This document shows, one piece after another, positions 20,990-32,669 of a DNA stretch of 64,000 nucleotides. The stretch is from contig OZ025868.1 of the NCBI GenBank assembly GCA_964019415.1, positions 12,795,623-12,859,622 of the forward strand, written 5' to 3'. The position numbers were made by a program, and so were the translations under genes. Positions within the stretch are counted from its first letter, which is position 1. Every line of letters begins with the position of its first letter. The DNA comes from Ianthella basta. Its lineage: Eukaryota > Porifera > Demospongiae > Verongiida > Ianthellidae. The notes under the pieces are model-generated. The model made no database searches and was not told the origin of the DNA. It saw nothing but the letters and a program-made list of their open reading frames with translations.

Positions 20990-21112
20990 ATGCGTCGGCG
21001 GAGGGTGCACCCAGAGGCATTGGAGGCGGAGGGAGCTGAGCTGGTGCAGAGGACCCTGACTGTGGAGGAGTACAGTGGATTGCAATTGGTTATCAGCGCA
21101 GCGGAGTTGACG
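20990..21112 (+). CDS. Possible first exon of an unrecognised gene
   Basis: ATG at 20990 starts a 41-codon open frame beginning MRRRRVHPEALEAEGAELVQ and ending at a GTAATC donor-like site. Codon composition and acidic helical pattern look coding and contrast with the AT-rich surroundings. No continuing exon was found up to 22.4 kb, so it may be a stranded fragment. No family recognised. Confidence 0.25.
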
Positions 21113-22480
21113 GTAATCTATGTTGATTTGTTAGCCTACCTTCCTATATATGGCTCAATTTCCACTTTTTGTGAACGCACAAACAATTATTGTGTGTAGT
21201 AACTCATGTGCCTATCATACATCCACCCCTCAGATACCGTTCATCAGACAGTCACAAACAATTACTAATGGCCTGTGCCACCACCAGCTACTGTAATCAT
21301 TGCTAGCGCTAGCTGTTGCATATAATGATTGCTTGTGAATATGTGTTCGCTTGTGAATATAGGTCAGTGCTATTAATATCAGTGCTATCCAGCCAGTGTC
21401 ACCCAACTGGCACTATCCTTAATAAAAATACTATATAGCTGCCATTGTCATCCAGACACCAAGTAACATTTATATCCTCATTTAGAATGTTTTGTAGATC
21501 AAAAGCATCAGCAAAGCATTATGACAGTTTGGTACTGCATGGTGCTTTCGCTTGATTACTTGCTGGTCTGGGGACTTGAATCTCTTGCGTTGCAAATCCA
21601 ACAGTCTATTGCATTGTGATGTATCTTTCTGGCCATCAGCAATGCTGCATGCATCCTCAACTATGTGAACTATTGAAATACACGGGTAAGTTGCTAGCCA
21701 GTAGTTCGAGTTCAGGGGTGCCCCGGTGTTTCTAAACTTGAAATACTTGTTTGCATAATTCTAAGAATGTTTGCGCATGCATGGCCTGCCATTCTTCCAT
21801 GCTGATTGATCATGGATGATGATGCCGCACCGTCTAGTCCTACATCCTTGAATGCAGTGCCGAAGCAATGAATTTTTCATCATTGAACTAGTAGAAAGGC
21901 ATGCAATCCATAGCTAAAGTAAGTCTCCTGAAAGGAGATTCATCGCGACCGATTGTTGCATAACATTTCAAACTAAGAAGGGGGCTACAAATTGGTCCCA
22001 TGCATGCAGTTATAATAGTAATAGCTCTGCGAAAGCATAATGCAAACATAACCAGCAGAATGCTAAACATATGAAATGCCATGCACCCATTTCGACAATA
22101 ATAAATATTGTAGGAATGTTAACTCTTCAAAATGGATACCATGTCATTGCATAATTATGCAATATCCTGCTCCATGCTAAACTTACATAGGCACACTTAG
22201 CTAATCCTTTAATTGAGGATGGCTGCATGTCAATCTGTGTTATCCATGACGGTTGTACCGCAAAATTCAACTTTTGCTCTTTTGCTTTACCAATAATTAG
22301 GTTCATGTGAAAGTGTATATTCAATGTCATGGTGCTGCACATGCCAAAAGATTAATAATACTATTTAGTGGCTTGGCCCACCAACTATAATATTATAGTC
22401 CTGGCCTCATATATACATGCATGCATGCAACACAATTATTAGTATGAAACCTGACACTAATTGCTGACACCTCGCATAGC
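21113..22480. other. Stretch without recognisable gene
   Basis: AT-rich sequence with only short, non-conserved frames. A partial copy of the foldback element of 19141-19385 is visible near 21810-21890. Nothing else can be supported. Confidence 0.6.
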
Positions 22481-22590
22481 TAACGTTGAATCAATATCAT
22501 TCAAACACACACAAAAGTTCACCTTTAACTTCCTTTGTTACTTGTAGCTGTAGGTTGTTAATCAATTTATTTATTACACAGATACTATTT

Positions 22591-23691
22591 CTACAACACT
22601 GTGGTCTCATTTCCTTCGTCATTGTCACCCTCCTCAGAGGCATTGACCCGGTCTGCATCAGTTTGTTCCTGTTCCCGAAAACTGTGCTCGCTTTCGTCAG
22701 TGGTTTCCCTCCGTTCTGCATTGGATTCAGTTTGTTCCTGAGAGCCCTGCTCATTCATATCATGGGAGGAGTTATGAGTACCTTGTGGACTCTCTTCGGA
22801 TTCAAACAATCCACAAACAATTCTACACGTAATGATACAATTGCAGAATAAACCGCAACAATAACAGCACCCAAGAATTGGTATCAAAATAATAGCAGCG
22901 AAGGAGCCGCCACCAATTTCACATTCGACACTGAGTCTAACTTCACTTGTACCTGGTCCTGGTCCAATCAGTACCATGTAATAAACACTGTCATCTTGTT
23001 TGGCCAATGTACACATTTTTGACCTGTCGCTTTTGTTCACAGTGCAGGATGCAACCACATGGTCAATGTCCACTTCATATTGGAATCTCTTTAGTGCAAA
23101 TGTGGCTGTTCCTATCCTACCTCCAGAAGCAAAGTACCAGTCATCTTGAGTTGTTACCGTGGTTGCATAAGTATCAAAAGTGTTGTTATTGTTTGCATCA
23201 CATTCAGCAGAAATAAGGAATGCTTCAGCCCTGTCTATCAGTCTACCAGATTTTGCACTTGCAATTTTCCATGCTTCAAAGTTCTGTCTTCCTTCAATAA
23301 CGTATATGTAGTAGGGAACAGTGTACGTACATGCGGAAATGGTAACGTTAGATCTGGGGTATAGGTAGAAGTAATCATAATCACCTTTCTGACGGATTGA
23401 GAGATGCCGAACAAGTTCATTTTCTGGCACAAGCTTTGGGTGCGCTGACAAAGCGTATAACGTAACATCAACTAGCGCTACACTGCTTGTGATCCTCAAT
23501 GTGAGTCCGCCGCACAGGTTGACATAAGGGGAGATGATTCTCGTGTCACCGGCAATGTAGCGGTAAGGAGCCGGGGTTAGCGCTTCCTTAATCTCAAGTA
23601 CTACAAGCGCAAATCCTGGGATCAAAGCAACGCATGATACAAATGATAGAAGATAACATGCGCAGGTGTAGCATCCGGCCTGTTTATCCAT
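22591..23691 (-). CDS. Two-pass membrane protein, type A (unknown family)
   Basis: Single-exon frame, 366 aa, starting at ATG 23689-23691. A short N-terminus is followed by a hydrophobic helix at about 9-34, an ectodomain of about 225 residues, a second, Cys-rich hydrophobic segment at about 264-294 (palmitoylation possible) and an acidic Ser/Glu/Gln-rich tail of about 70 residues. The region between the helices keeps the family pattern: six cysteines matching those of the type B paralogs, an LYALS strand, the FYLYPRSNVTISACTY segment with an N-glycosylation site, and an F-x-x-W motif. I recognise no named domain. It heads the first of three duplicated blocks. Cell-surface location is an inference from topology. 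The 366-aa form is longer than type B because of the tail. Confidence 0.75.
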   Translation of the reverse strand: MDKQAGCYTCACYLLSFVSCVALIPGFALVVLEIKEALTPAPYRYIAGDTRIISPYVNLCGGLTLRITSSVALVDVTLYALSAHPKLVPENELVRHLSIRQKGDYDYFYLYPRSNVTISACTYTVPYYIYVIEGRQNFEAWKIASAKSGRLIDRAEAFLISAECDANNNNTFDTYATTVTTQDDWYFASGGRIGTATFALKRFQYEVDIDHVVASCTVNKSDRSKMCTLAKQDDSVYYMVLIGPGPGTSEVRLSVECEIGGGSFAAIILIPILGCCYCCGLFCNCIITCRIVCGLFESEESPQGTHNSSHDMNEQGSQEQTESNAERRETTDESEHSFREQEQTDADRVNASEEGDNDEGNETTVL

Positions 23692-24499
23692 CTCTCTTGA
23701 CACCAGAGCAAGCGATGCAATCACGCAGTGTAGCTAAATAGCTAGCTCTTATAGCTAATAGCTTGCCTGGTGTTGAAAGAACTTTTTCGGGTGGATAAAT
23801 CACTAAGCAGCTCCCTCTGAAACAACACGCTTTGGTGGAAATGCGGATACAGCTTGAGTCGGTCAGGTTTATTATAAGTGACGCTATAAGCTTCTGTGAC
23901 TCAGCCTTCCCTGTCCGCCGGTCCACTGGAGATTGATGGGTCAAAAATGGTCTGTAGCACTATCGTGAGATGTTGTGTACATTTTATGCCACTCCCTCTC
24001 AGTATAGCTAATTCCCATGAGACTAATGCTGTACACTTACTCCTACCTCTTGTTAAACAGTAGGTGACAAACAATGAATATTGTATGAGATTCACACTCC
24101 AGTCCATGCACTCACAACACTTTTCAATGTTAAGATGGATATCTCTTCCTCCATTTTATACACCTTGTACCTTGAATCTTGAACCTTCAAGCTGCCATAG
24201 CAGGTGAGTATAGTGCTGTGATGGGTGCCAATACATACACCAACATAATGTACACATGATCATAAGCCCTGAACAATCTGACCATTCTTCCAGATTGGTG
24301 AATGTCTTTTTGTAACCAGCCTTAATTGGCTTTCACCTCCATCTTCCAGCCCCGTTCCTCCCAAGTCTTCCTCTAAGCAATAGACTGTGGCTTCTCCTTC
24401 ACTTCTGCCTTTTATAATCCTGCCATACCCACATCTTGACATCCAATCTCTAACGTATAATTGTCTGAAAGGATTGGTTCTCTAATACCAGCTTCACAA

Positions 24500-24570
24500 C
24501 AGGGTTAAAAACCTTGCCGACGTTTCGACCAGATGCTCTGGTCTTCTTCAGGGCGAAGATATGCAATGTA
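24500..24570. mobile_element. Penelope-like terminal relic
   Basis: The segment reads CCGACGTTTCGACCAGATGC followed by a TCTGGTC hairpin and TTCTTCAGGG, a pattern typical of Penelope-like element ends. No linked reverse transcriptase is present here. Confidence 0.4.
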
Positions 24571-24826
24571 CTGCTAGCTGTCTATATTTGCTGGGTCTCA
24601 TCATCATGCATGAGAGACGATGTACTGCAGGCGACAACAAGTCTAGTTTACATACCCCCATACTGCCAAACCTAATATTATGCATACCTTTACCATAATA
24701 GGTGATGCTTATATGCACATTTAATGTGAATATTTCCCAAAGCATTATAGCTTTGCAGCTCACCAGCTCCTTAGTGTATATAACAGCCACTAATATAATC
24801 ATGATAATAGCACTATAGACCATTAA

Positions 24827-26277
24827 AGGTCCACTGTCGCATTTTTTTTTATATCATATTGATAGTGCTATGTGAAACATCTTCAATGATACCCATTTTA
24901 GTGTGCTCTGCCTCACGATGGGGGAGTTACGAGGGCGCAAAGTTGCAAAAAGACCAATTATGCGTGGGCGTTTCCGGTCTTCCGGTCCTAACAATGCTAA
25001 AATGTCGTGACGTCACAGTAGGCTCCGGAATGTCTGCACAAGTATGGAGGAGAGTAGGCCAGGCAACGGACTGAACAAGAAATCGTTATCTCTTGCGAGT
25101 CGATCATTATCTTAAGATGAAGGCGAAACTTCTTGAGACAATGAAGGAGATGCCCCTGCTGATTCTGAAATAGATCTGGGCATGCGGGTTGCGCAGCCGT
25201 ACGGCACGACATCAATTTTGCGACACGACCAATAATAGGGTGACACCCGTTCTCAGCCCTACAAACGCCGATTCGCACCATACTTGGACTGTTACAAGAG
25301 CATACGAAACAGAGATGATACATTAGCCTAGAGCTGATTCGTCACCTCCTACAAGGCGTAACAGCTGAAATACGAAGTGTGCCGAAAACATATTTCGGAG
25401 CACTCGGCACGTATTTCAGGTCACTGGCTCGCACATCGCGAGACGTAAGCATCTCTCTACTCCTACTTGCTAGGTAGTAGGGCACACACAAGCTCTGGTC
25501 ACAGCAAAAGGTTCTGACTTCAGAGGAAAAACCGTCCCCTGCTCTCTACCGAGAACGGCTGCGCATGCAGAACACCAGGAGGTGGGGGCATCGAAATGGC
25601 CCTGGGACGCCTTTTTCGTCATCCTAAAGTTACTACGTACTCACCCTTTCGTCCTTTGTAGCGATTTGTCAGCTTCTTGATTGGCTTTCTCTGTGCTAGG
25701 AAAGACTCTCCTATAAGTTAAAGCGCCATTCAGATTCTGACGGATGTACTAGAGTGAGCAAAGTGGTTGTTACTAGAATATTTACACCAAGAAACAGCGA
25801 AATGGCAGGCAGGGCATCAGTCGCAATTCGAAAGGCGCTCTAACGTACGGGAGAGTCTTACCAAGCACAGAAAGACCCTGCCAACAGCTGCTGGCCACCG
25901 CTTCTTCAGACTATCGCTCTTTGTGAAATGAAGCAGCGACCGTTGCCTCCACCATAGATCTATGCCTCCACTGGCCCTACTACATCCTCCAGCAACGCAT
26001 TTGTGATGCATCGGGGCGAGTTCATCAGCAAGGAGGACGTGAATAGCCAGTCGGCGATTGTCTTCCCACACGGCGTGTGACACGTTCATAGACACAAGTG
26101 TACGGCAAGCCTACTGTGACGTCACAGCAATATGGCGGGTTTCTTCGGCCGATTTTCCGGAAGTGAGCCATTATTGCTCTACCAGGGAATTTCGAAGCGC
26201 TCTAACAGCGATTTTCGGTGGTTATAGACCATAATCTATCATATAGAGGCAACCTGTATAACCGTGACAGTGGACCT
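24827..26277. mobile_element. Non-autonomous piggyBac-like element, TTAA-flanked
   Basis: Inverted ends AGGTCCACTGTC and GACAGTGGACCT lie directly inside TTAA at 24823-24826 and 26278-26281, the signature target site of piggyBac. GTGACGTCACAG-type inverted segments recur inside near 25006 and 26113. The 1451-bp interior has only short frames and no transposase. It separates the type A and type B genes of the first block. Confidence 0.8.
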
Positions 26278-26795
26278 TTAATATCCTGCTGCATGGTTCC
26301 TCATGATCACCTTGACATATGCTGATATACATGAAGCGAAGTGTCCATGCTGGGTAAACTTAAGCCAACTTATAAAGCTGCTACTTGATGAAATGCACAT
26401 GGTTAGATACTCGTGCTATAGATATGACCTGATAGATATATATAGATCTGGTTGAAGCTTAAGCAAGGTATTTAGAACTATTTTAATGCTACTGGGCATT
26501 CGAGATTGACCCCATAAATATTCCATGGTTACCATAGCTATCCAGATGAAGTTTATAATTTCCTCACCTGCAATTAATTAGAAGTATCATCAATTTGCCA
26601 TACATTTTTGTGGCCACCAATGCAGGAGATCTCCGGTAAAATTAGCCAACAGGCATACTAGGGCAGCATAACTATATATAGTGTAACAGCAGCAATACAG
26701 TGCAAAAATCCTTAACATAAAATAAAGTATCTAAATAATAGAGTACTGGTACAGATATATATGGTTGATCAGCAATATATAGCTATTTAGTCTTT

Positions 26796-27671
26796 CTAAT
26801 TACACACAAACCTCAAACAGATGCAAATACAAAATGTGATGCAGGAAAAGCAGCAAAAGACAAGAGACGATGGCACAATGATGGCTGCCAGCAATCCAGG
26901 ATGCAATGCACATGTTATGCTAACGTCCACTTCAGTTGTATTTGGCCCTGGGCCAACATGTAGTAAGTATGTGACAGTATTGGAATTCGGCTTGGAGACT
27001 ATACAACTCCGTTGAGTACTGCCTACAACAGTACAAGATGTGATCACATAGTTGCTATCCACTTCATACTCAAATCGCTTGATTGTAAAAATTGCTCTGG
27101 CTGTGTTACCATCAGAAACCAAATACCAATCATCTGCTGCTGTTGCAGTGGTATTGTAGACATCCCAGCCAGTATCCTCCGAACATAGGGCTGTAATGGG
27201 GAATGATTCAAAAAGAATTAATCTCTCTCCCTGTCCTGCTGCTTTCCAGCTTTCAAAGTTATTTCTCCCTTTGATGAAATATAAGTTATAGGGAGCAATG
27301 TACGTGCACGCAGACATGGTAATATTAGATCCGGGGTACAGGAAAAAGTAATCGTGATCCCCTCTCTCTTGGATAAGAATCTCGCGGATAAGTTCGTTCA
27401 CATCGGACAGCATCGGGCGCTCAGACAGAGCGTAAAGCGTAGCATTGACAGGAGACTCACTGATCCTCATTTCCAGTCCACGGCAGAGTGTCAGATCAAG
27501 GGAGATGATTCTCGTGTCGTTGGCAGAATAGCGATACGGATCGTGTCTCAACCGGTTTGCAATATCAATTCCTACAATAACGGTTCCTGGGATGGAAATC
27601 AGGAAAGAAACTACCGCAATGATACTGCATAACACTTCGCAACATTCACGGGACTTTTCAGACTCTCCCAT
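26796..27671 (-). CDS. Two-pass membrane protein, type B copy 1
   Basis: Single-exon frame, 291 aa from ATG 27669-27671 (MGESEKS). Helix at about 14-36, then an ectodomain of about 225 residues with sites NDT, NAT, NIT, NTT and NTT, six conserved cysteines and the motifs LYALSERP, FFLYPGSNITMSACTY and DDWYLVSDGN, then a very hydrophobic, Cys-rich second helix and almost no tail. The same protein recurs at 40754-41629 and 48034-48906 with few differences in the ectodomain but different last residues. An upstream in-frame extension exists but MGES is conserved in all three and gives a sensible topology. It starts 212 bp from a divergent plus-strand ATG (27884). Function unknown; a surface receptor or adhesion role is only inferred. 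Confidence 0.8.
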   Translation of the reverse strand: MGESEKSRECCEVLCSIIAVVSFLISIPGTVIVGIDIANRLRHDPYRYSANDTRIISLDLTLCRGLEMRISESPVNATLYALSERPMLSDVNELIREILIQERGDHDYFFLYPGSNITMSACTYIAPYNLYFIKGRNNFESWKAAGQGERLILFESFPITALCSEDTGWDVYNTTATAADDWYLVSDGNTARAIFTIKRFEYEVDSNYVITSCTVVGSTQRSCIVSKPNSNTVTYLLHVGPGPNTTEVDVSITCALHPGLLAAIIVPSSLVFCCFSCITFCICICLRFVCN

Positions 27672-27883
27672 CTTAGCCGTACTGAGCCAACACAACGCAG
27701 GAGAATGCCTACAATACGTATATACTTCCGGTCCGCTTCTGAAAGTTATATTATGAATATTAAGAGCATGGGGCTGCTCCAACAGGAAAGGGAGATGCCC
27801 AGATGACGTGGACGGCAAGGGACACACGAGGACAGGATTGCCCTGAATCGAGCGCGTAACTGTAGCCGCACAATGTTGGCAAG

Positions 27884-28260
27884 ATGCCCGACAAAGTGTA
27901 CCAGGTCGTTGTCCAGAAGCTGAAGCAAACGCGCAAAGACATGAGTGGAGCTCAGTGGAAGCCTACATATGTAACTTGTACTACGAAGGTACTTTTTAAA
28001 GGACCAAGTCGCGCTAATCCTTTGATCGCCCCTACCGTATCAAGCGCCCCCACGACTTAAAACTCCCAGCAATCTACGAATTAGCGCAGAGGTCTGAATC
28101 GTTCTCAGAACAACCCTGATGAGTCGGGGTCAGCAGTTCATTCTGCACCTACGGTGGAACAACTGGAATCCGAGTACCCTGGATACCAGAAGCAGATTGA
28201 AGGTCTCAAAAAGCAAGTGCATGACCTGAATGCAGAGGTTGTGCTATACTGCAGACAACA
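27884..28260 (+). pseudogene. Unrecognised plus-strand gene fragment, block I
   Basis: ATG 27884 opens a frame MPDKVYQVVVQKLKQTRKDM that is repeated exactly at 41841. In this copy the following text, equivalent to the EAYICNLYYEG segment of the second block, is shifted out of frame by small indels. It lies head to head with the type B gene and upstream of a transposase relic on the same strand, so it may be the N-terminal part of that transposon. Confidence 0.4.
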
Positions 28261-28439
28261 CCTCAGCGTTTGGATGTCATGATGCTGAAGAGTGAGGAAT
28301 TATTGTTCATGTATATGTTATGCTATATACACTTGGGTCAATCATGCTGTGTTTGAAATTTTGTTCGGCTGGCTACTTCCAGCAATCTATTTGCCTCCGG
28401 AATCAGCATCACCTTCCATATACTGTCCTAGCTCCAGTA

Positions 28440-28940
28440 TTCCATCCACTGGTTGATTTCTAAGTGATTCTCAGAAGCTGCTGTTGGTTATTATGCGTTT
28501 AAGGCAAAATCTGAAGCAGGACGACTTTGCATTTTAGTTTGTTGTTAACAGAGTACAGTGTCCAGGGTGATCAATCAGTGGGTTTCAATGCTGGCTCACT
28601 ATCTCAAAGGCCTAATAAAATGGCCAGAGACAACTACAGGACTCACCATTGCTCCCTATAACTATATGCCAAATACAGTAGGTTTCATAGATGGGACTGA
28701 ACTCTTAATCCAGCGCCCATCCAACTTGGCCACACAGAAATCAGCATACAATGAATACAAGAGTCACACAACAATGAAGTATTAATACTCTTAATCCAGC
28801 GCCCATCCAACTTGGCCACACAGAAATCAGCATACAATGAATACAAGAGTCACACAACAATGAAGTATTAATACAGCCACACTTAGATCCTTTCACTGGA
28901 GTGTTCACTTGTGTGTCTCCTGGCTCTTCTGGAAATGCAA
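28440..28940 (+). pseudogene. HARBI1-like DDE transposase relic, block I
   Basis: Broken reading frames encode MRLRQNLKQDDFAF, then VINQWVSMLAHYLKG, then the catalytic-core-like segment VGFIDGTELLIQRPSNLATQ and YKSHTTMKY, typical of DDE_Tnp_4 (Harbinger-type) transposases. A TAG interrupts QDDFAF and further indels break the frame. An 83-bp piece ending in GAAGTATTA is tandemly duplicated at about 28704-28872. The matching relic at 42420-42870 lacks this duplication. Confidence 0.65.
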
Positions 28941-29111
28941 TCGACATGTTTGTACAAATTGTGTTTGCATAGTTGAATAACTGGTGTTATTATTGGTTAA
29001 TTTGGACATATTTGCAATATTAATGTCCAAAGTGATTGTAGTAAGACTTATGTATCAGGAAAGAATTAATGGTTAACACATTTCTACCTTTTCACTTTAT
29101 ACCTTATTTAG

Positions 29112-29256
29112 CACCTCCCGAGTCTGCAATGAGGACTGCATTTAGAATGGTGCATGTACATTATATATAAGAAGAGCTTAACCATGGTGATCCCAGTATA
29201 TGCCATCCATCACAACCCAGAGAGTTGGGAGGACCCTGAGACTTTCAATCCCGACA
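29112..29256 (+). pseudogene. Isolated P450 exon 11 copy, block I
   Basis: Homologous to exon 11 of the P450 at 13327-20383, with the preceding and following intron edges retained from about 29043 to 29290. An in-frame TAG replaces the TTG codon after GCATT, and an insertion of about 10 bp disrupts the middle. The usual neighbours, exons 10 and 12, are not adjacent. Confidence 0.85.
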
Positions 29257-29306
29257 GGTATGGCCTGCATGTAGCTGTGTGTGTACTTCACTGGTGGATG
29301 TAGGGT

Positions 29307-30962
29307 CAGGCATCAGTTTTCAGATGCCATATGAAATCAGACGCCATATCTCAGCCGTAAGCACACCATTATTCTTTGGATTTGGTCTATATATGTTCAA
29401 AAGGAGTATGCAACATGGTACCCTTGATTAAAACCAGAGTGTCACCTTCCTTCAGAAGTTCTAGCGAATAATGCGAAACGTCCGAAGTAATATTTCTTTG
29501 GACCAAAGGCATATATATAACTTTGGATTGTTGCACGTTCATCACAAAGAGCAAAGATCTGTCTAGTCTCGTCTTCAACCCACTTCCGGACACCATTTTA
29601 TTGGCCCGAAAGGTGGTCTGGTGGCTTTCATCGACTTTCTTGGGCCTGGCAAGTCGATTCCAACAATAATTCCTGCTGGCCATACAGATTGCAGAATAGC
29701 CCAATTGTTGCATAACCATGACCGAAGATGGAAGGAAGTGTCTCTTAGCACTATCCTATCTCCCTCAATCAACAAGTGTTGTCCTACAATTTTGGCTCAC
29801 GGCTCCTGCATTGTTTTGTCTAAAATCAATGTTTGCAGGTGCACAAATTGTTAGCGCAGGACTCCAGGAAAGTATCTATCTAAGCTAAGAAGACATCAGG
29901 CTGTGTGAAGCTGGTACTTTAGCTTATAATTTCAATCGTGTACAAGCGGTTGAAAGGGGTTCGTGATCAAGAGATTTGCATAGGCTGTCATGCAATCGGA
30001 ATCGACTTTCTAGGGCCCTAGAAATTAAAGTCAACCAAAGTCACCAGACCACCTTTCGGGCCTTTGCAAAATTGTGGTCAGAACTGGGCTGGGAACGAGG
30101 CTAAGATCTGTCCACCTTTACAAGACTGTCAAACAGGCACACTCCAGTCCTGGTCGCATCCAAAGTTTTGAGTGAAATGTCTTTGTCCCAACGGAGCATT
30201 GGGGCTTAGAACCGAAGACATTGGGGTCATCAATAATTGGACTAATTTCCACCAGCATAAAACTGCAGATTGCCTTTTCTCCTCACCTAGCATTTATTTT
30301 TCTTAATGCCACCACATCTGCGCTTCCCACTACTTTGCTGTCACTAACAACGTCGTTCGACTAGCGATGAAGGCACCAGCATCATGCCATGAGCAATGTT
30401 GGGAAATGCCTCAAGTCTGCTACAGGATACTCGACACAGTGGAACTGCTTGTGGTGCTTTCACTGCAATTTCAATGACGTTGTTAGTCACAGTAGAGCCA
30501 GAGGAAGCACAAAATGAGGTAATATTTAGAAGAAAAGGCACTAACACAGGAGAAAAGGTGATTTGCAGCTTTATGAGAATGGAAATAGTCCGATTATTGA
30601 TGACTCCAACGCCTTCAGTTCTAAGACCTCATGCTCCGTTAGGACGAAGGCATTTCATTCGAAACTTTGGATGTGACTGGAGTGTGCCTGTTTGGCTGTC
30701 ATGTAAAAGAGGACAGATCTTTGCTCTTCGTGATGAACGTGCGATGCTCCGAAGTTATATGCCTTCGGTCTGAAGTAATATTTCTTCAAACTCTTTGCAT
30801 TTTTTGCTAGAACTACTGAAAGAGGGCACCACTTTGGCTTTAATTAAGTGTACGATGTTGCACACTCCTGTTGAGCATAAAGACCAAGAACCAAGAAAAG
30901 TGGTCTGCTTACGGCTGAGATCAGGTGTCCAATTTCATATGGCATCTGAAAACAGATGCCTG
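29307..30962. mobile_element. Foldback transposon with about 350-bp inverted repeats
   Basis: Outer ends GGTCAGGCATCAGTTTTCAG and the complement ending GATGCCTGACC define a 1.65-kb element whose arms (about 29307-29670 and 30010-30962, with interruptions) pair imperfectly, including a piece with GGCCCGAAAGGTGGTCTGGT. One arm alone occurs at 43207-43440 at the same position relative to P450 exon 11, so insertion preceded the block duplication. No long open frame. Confidence 0.75.
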
Positions 30963-31002
30963 ACCTTCCTCTGATACTGACATGGTCATACATGCATTAT
31001 GT

Positions 31003-31126
31003 AATAGTTAAATGCTGACCAAGAGGTGTCTCTGAGATTTAGAGCACGAGGGTGCAAAGCGCCCAAGTGCCGAGTGGTCTATATAAATCTTCAGAGACAC
31101 CGATTGGTCAGCATTTAAGTGTTATA
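31003..31126. mobile_element. Foldback element, TTATAACAC family
   Basis: Arms AATGCTGACC..AGAGGTGTCTCTGA and complement TCAGAGACACC..GGTCAGCATT surround a loop with GCACGAGGGTGC and GCCGAGTGG. Related to the foldback elements at 20606, 32569 and 55537. Confidence 0.7.
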
Positions 31127-31689
31127 GATCCCAACGACGGCAGCGAATCAGTTTAACTACTCGTACTTGCATCATCACGCGTCTTCCGGAAGTAGTTACT
31201 GACAATGGCCGAGAAAACGTCGTTTGGTTATAGGGTTTGTCATCTCACAGCAGACGTTCCTAAAGGTCGGCAGTGGATGCGGCGCATAAGCTAAACGTGC
31301 TTACTCACTGTCAGCCCCATCAGCCACAGCGTTTCCCAGAGCGGTGTCCTAAGCCTGTTCCCAGCTGGTAACCAGTACCTTCCTTTCTCAGCTCTGGTTC
31401 GTAGCCCACTGCCGGCGTAGCTTGTAGCCAGCTGCATTTCCAATTTCTTGGCTCTGGTTCGCAGCCGGATTGTTGCTGTATCTTATTTATCGATGAAACA
31501 AGTAAGCCGGGCGACCTGTACATCGTATCGTATGTTATGGCGCCACAATTGTTATCACAGCTGCAGGGATCTACGGGATTTAGACATCCGGTATCTAAAT
31601 GATTTAGATCCCGCGCGAAATACAAGAGAAGTCTACGTGTTTTAGAAACATCGCTTAGAATGCCTGTTATCATGGTAACGGGATCTATA

Positions 31690-32560
31690 TATAATTAGTA
31701 GCCTTGGGCAAAAGTGTGAATGCAAATTTGCACTCTAACTGCATGTGAGGTTGCGGATAGGTGAGCCATTTTTAGATGATGAGGATAATACTCCATTCAT
31801 GTTGAGGATTTTTCACCATTCACATAAAGTCCACACGTGAGACTGTTCTTGAATGGACAAATGTTTGATAGAGTTGAAGTTACTGTACTAAGTGTCTTGT
31901 AAGCGGGTATACAATTTATGAGAGACTATTACATTATAATGTAAATTAGAAGACTGTGTGGATGGTATTTGTGGACTTCTTGTGGGTGCACGTGTGCCTA
32001 CATCAGTGTGTGTTTGCACAGTAGGTGTATGTGTATCCACACCATCGCATATCTGTAGTGTCTGAATACCTCTCTTGAAGTCATTGCATATGTATAACAT
32101 TATTTACACGACTGTTATGTGTCATCTGTGGCTAAAGGGATGGTTGCACCATAATTTTGGGTATATATATATTGTTCCATATTTGCAGGTTCAGTGCTGA
32201 AGAGAAAATGAATCATCATCCTTGTGCTCTTTTGCCCTTTGGGTATGGTCCAAGAAACTGCATTTGGATGAGGTTTGCCCTGTTGCAACTTAGTGAAGAT
32301 GGCACTCATCGAACTGCTTACCCTCTACAAGATGGAGCTCACTATGGAAATAAAGGTATTGTGTGGTCCTCTGTCAGTTGCATAGCAATGTTCTGTTTAC
32401 CTGTTTATGTTTGTGTTTATGTTTATATGTATGCTAAGCACCAGTTGTCTATCATGCTAGAGCCCTTGTCACAATACAGGCACTTACTTCATGATACGAA
32501 CCTTTTGAGTCGGTTGTTCACACCGGTAACAGAATCTGGAATTGCTTTTGCGATTTTATA
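31690..32560 (+). pseudogene. P450 exon 12 with flanking introns, decayed
   Basis: Matches introns 11 and 12 and exon 12 of the intact P450. The heme loop reads FGYGPRNCIW, so the conserved glycine after the cysteine is lost. A small insertion in CTGTTGCAACTTAG shifts the frame directly after FALLQ. Downstream intron homology runs to about 32560 and stops at a foldback element. Confidence 0.85.
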
Positions 32561-32568
32561 TGTATTAG

Positions 32569-32664
32569 TTATACCACGGCGCTGAGGTGTATATGGATTT
32601 TAGGCGCACGATGCCCGAGGGCGAGTCCGTCTAAAATCCATATACACCGAAGCGCCGTGGTATA
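32569..32664. mobile_element. Foldback element, TTATACCACG variant
   Basis: Arms of about 35 bp (TTATACCACGGCGCT..GGTGTATATGGATTTTAG and complement) with a loop GCCCGAGGGCGAGTCCG. It sits at the edge of the P450 fragment. Confidence 0.75.
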
Positions 32665-32669
32665 AGTGA

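Noticed and set aside
31205-31291. Short frame starting MAEKTSFGYRVCHLTADVPK
   Set aside because: It looks coding and has a GC-rich upstream region, but it is only 28 codons with no splice partner found; left unannotated.
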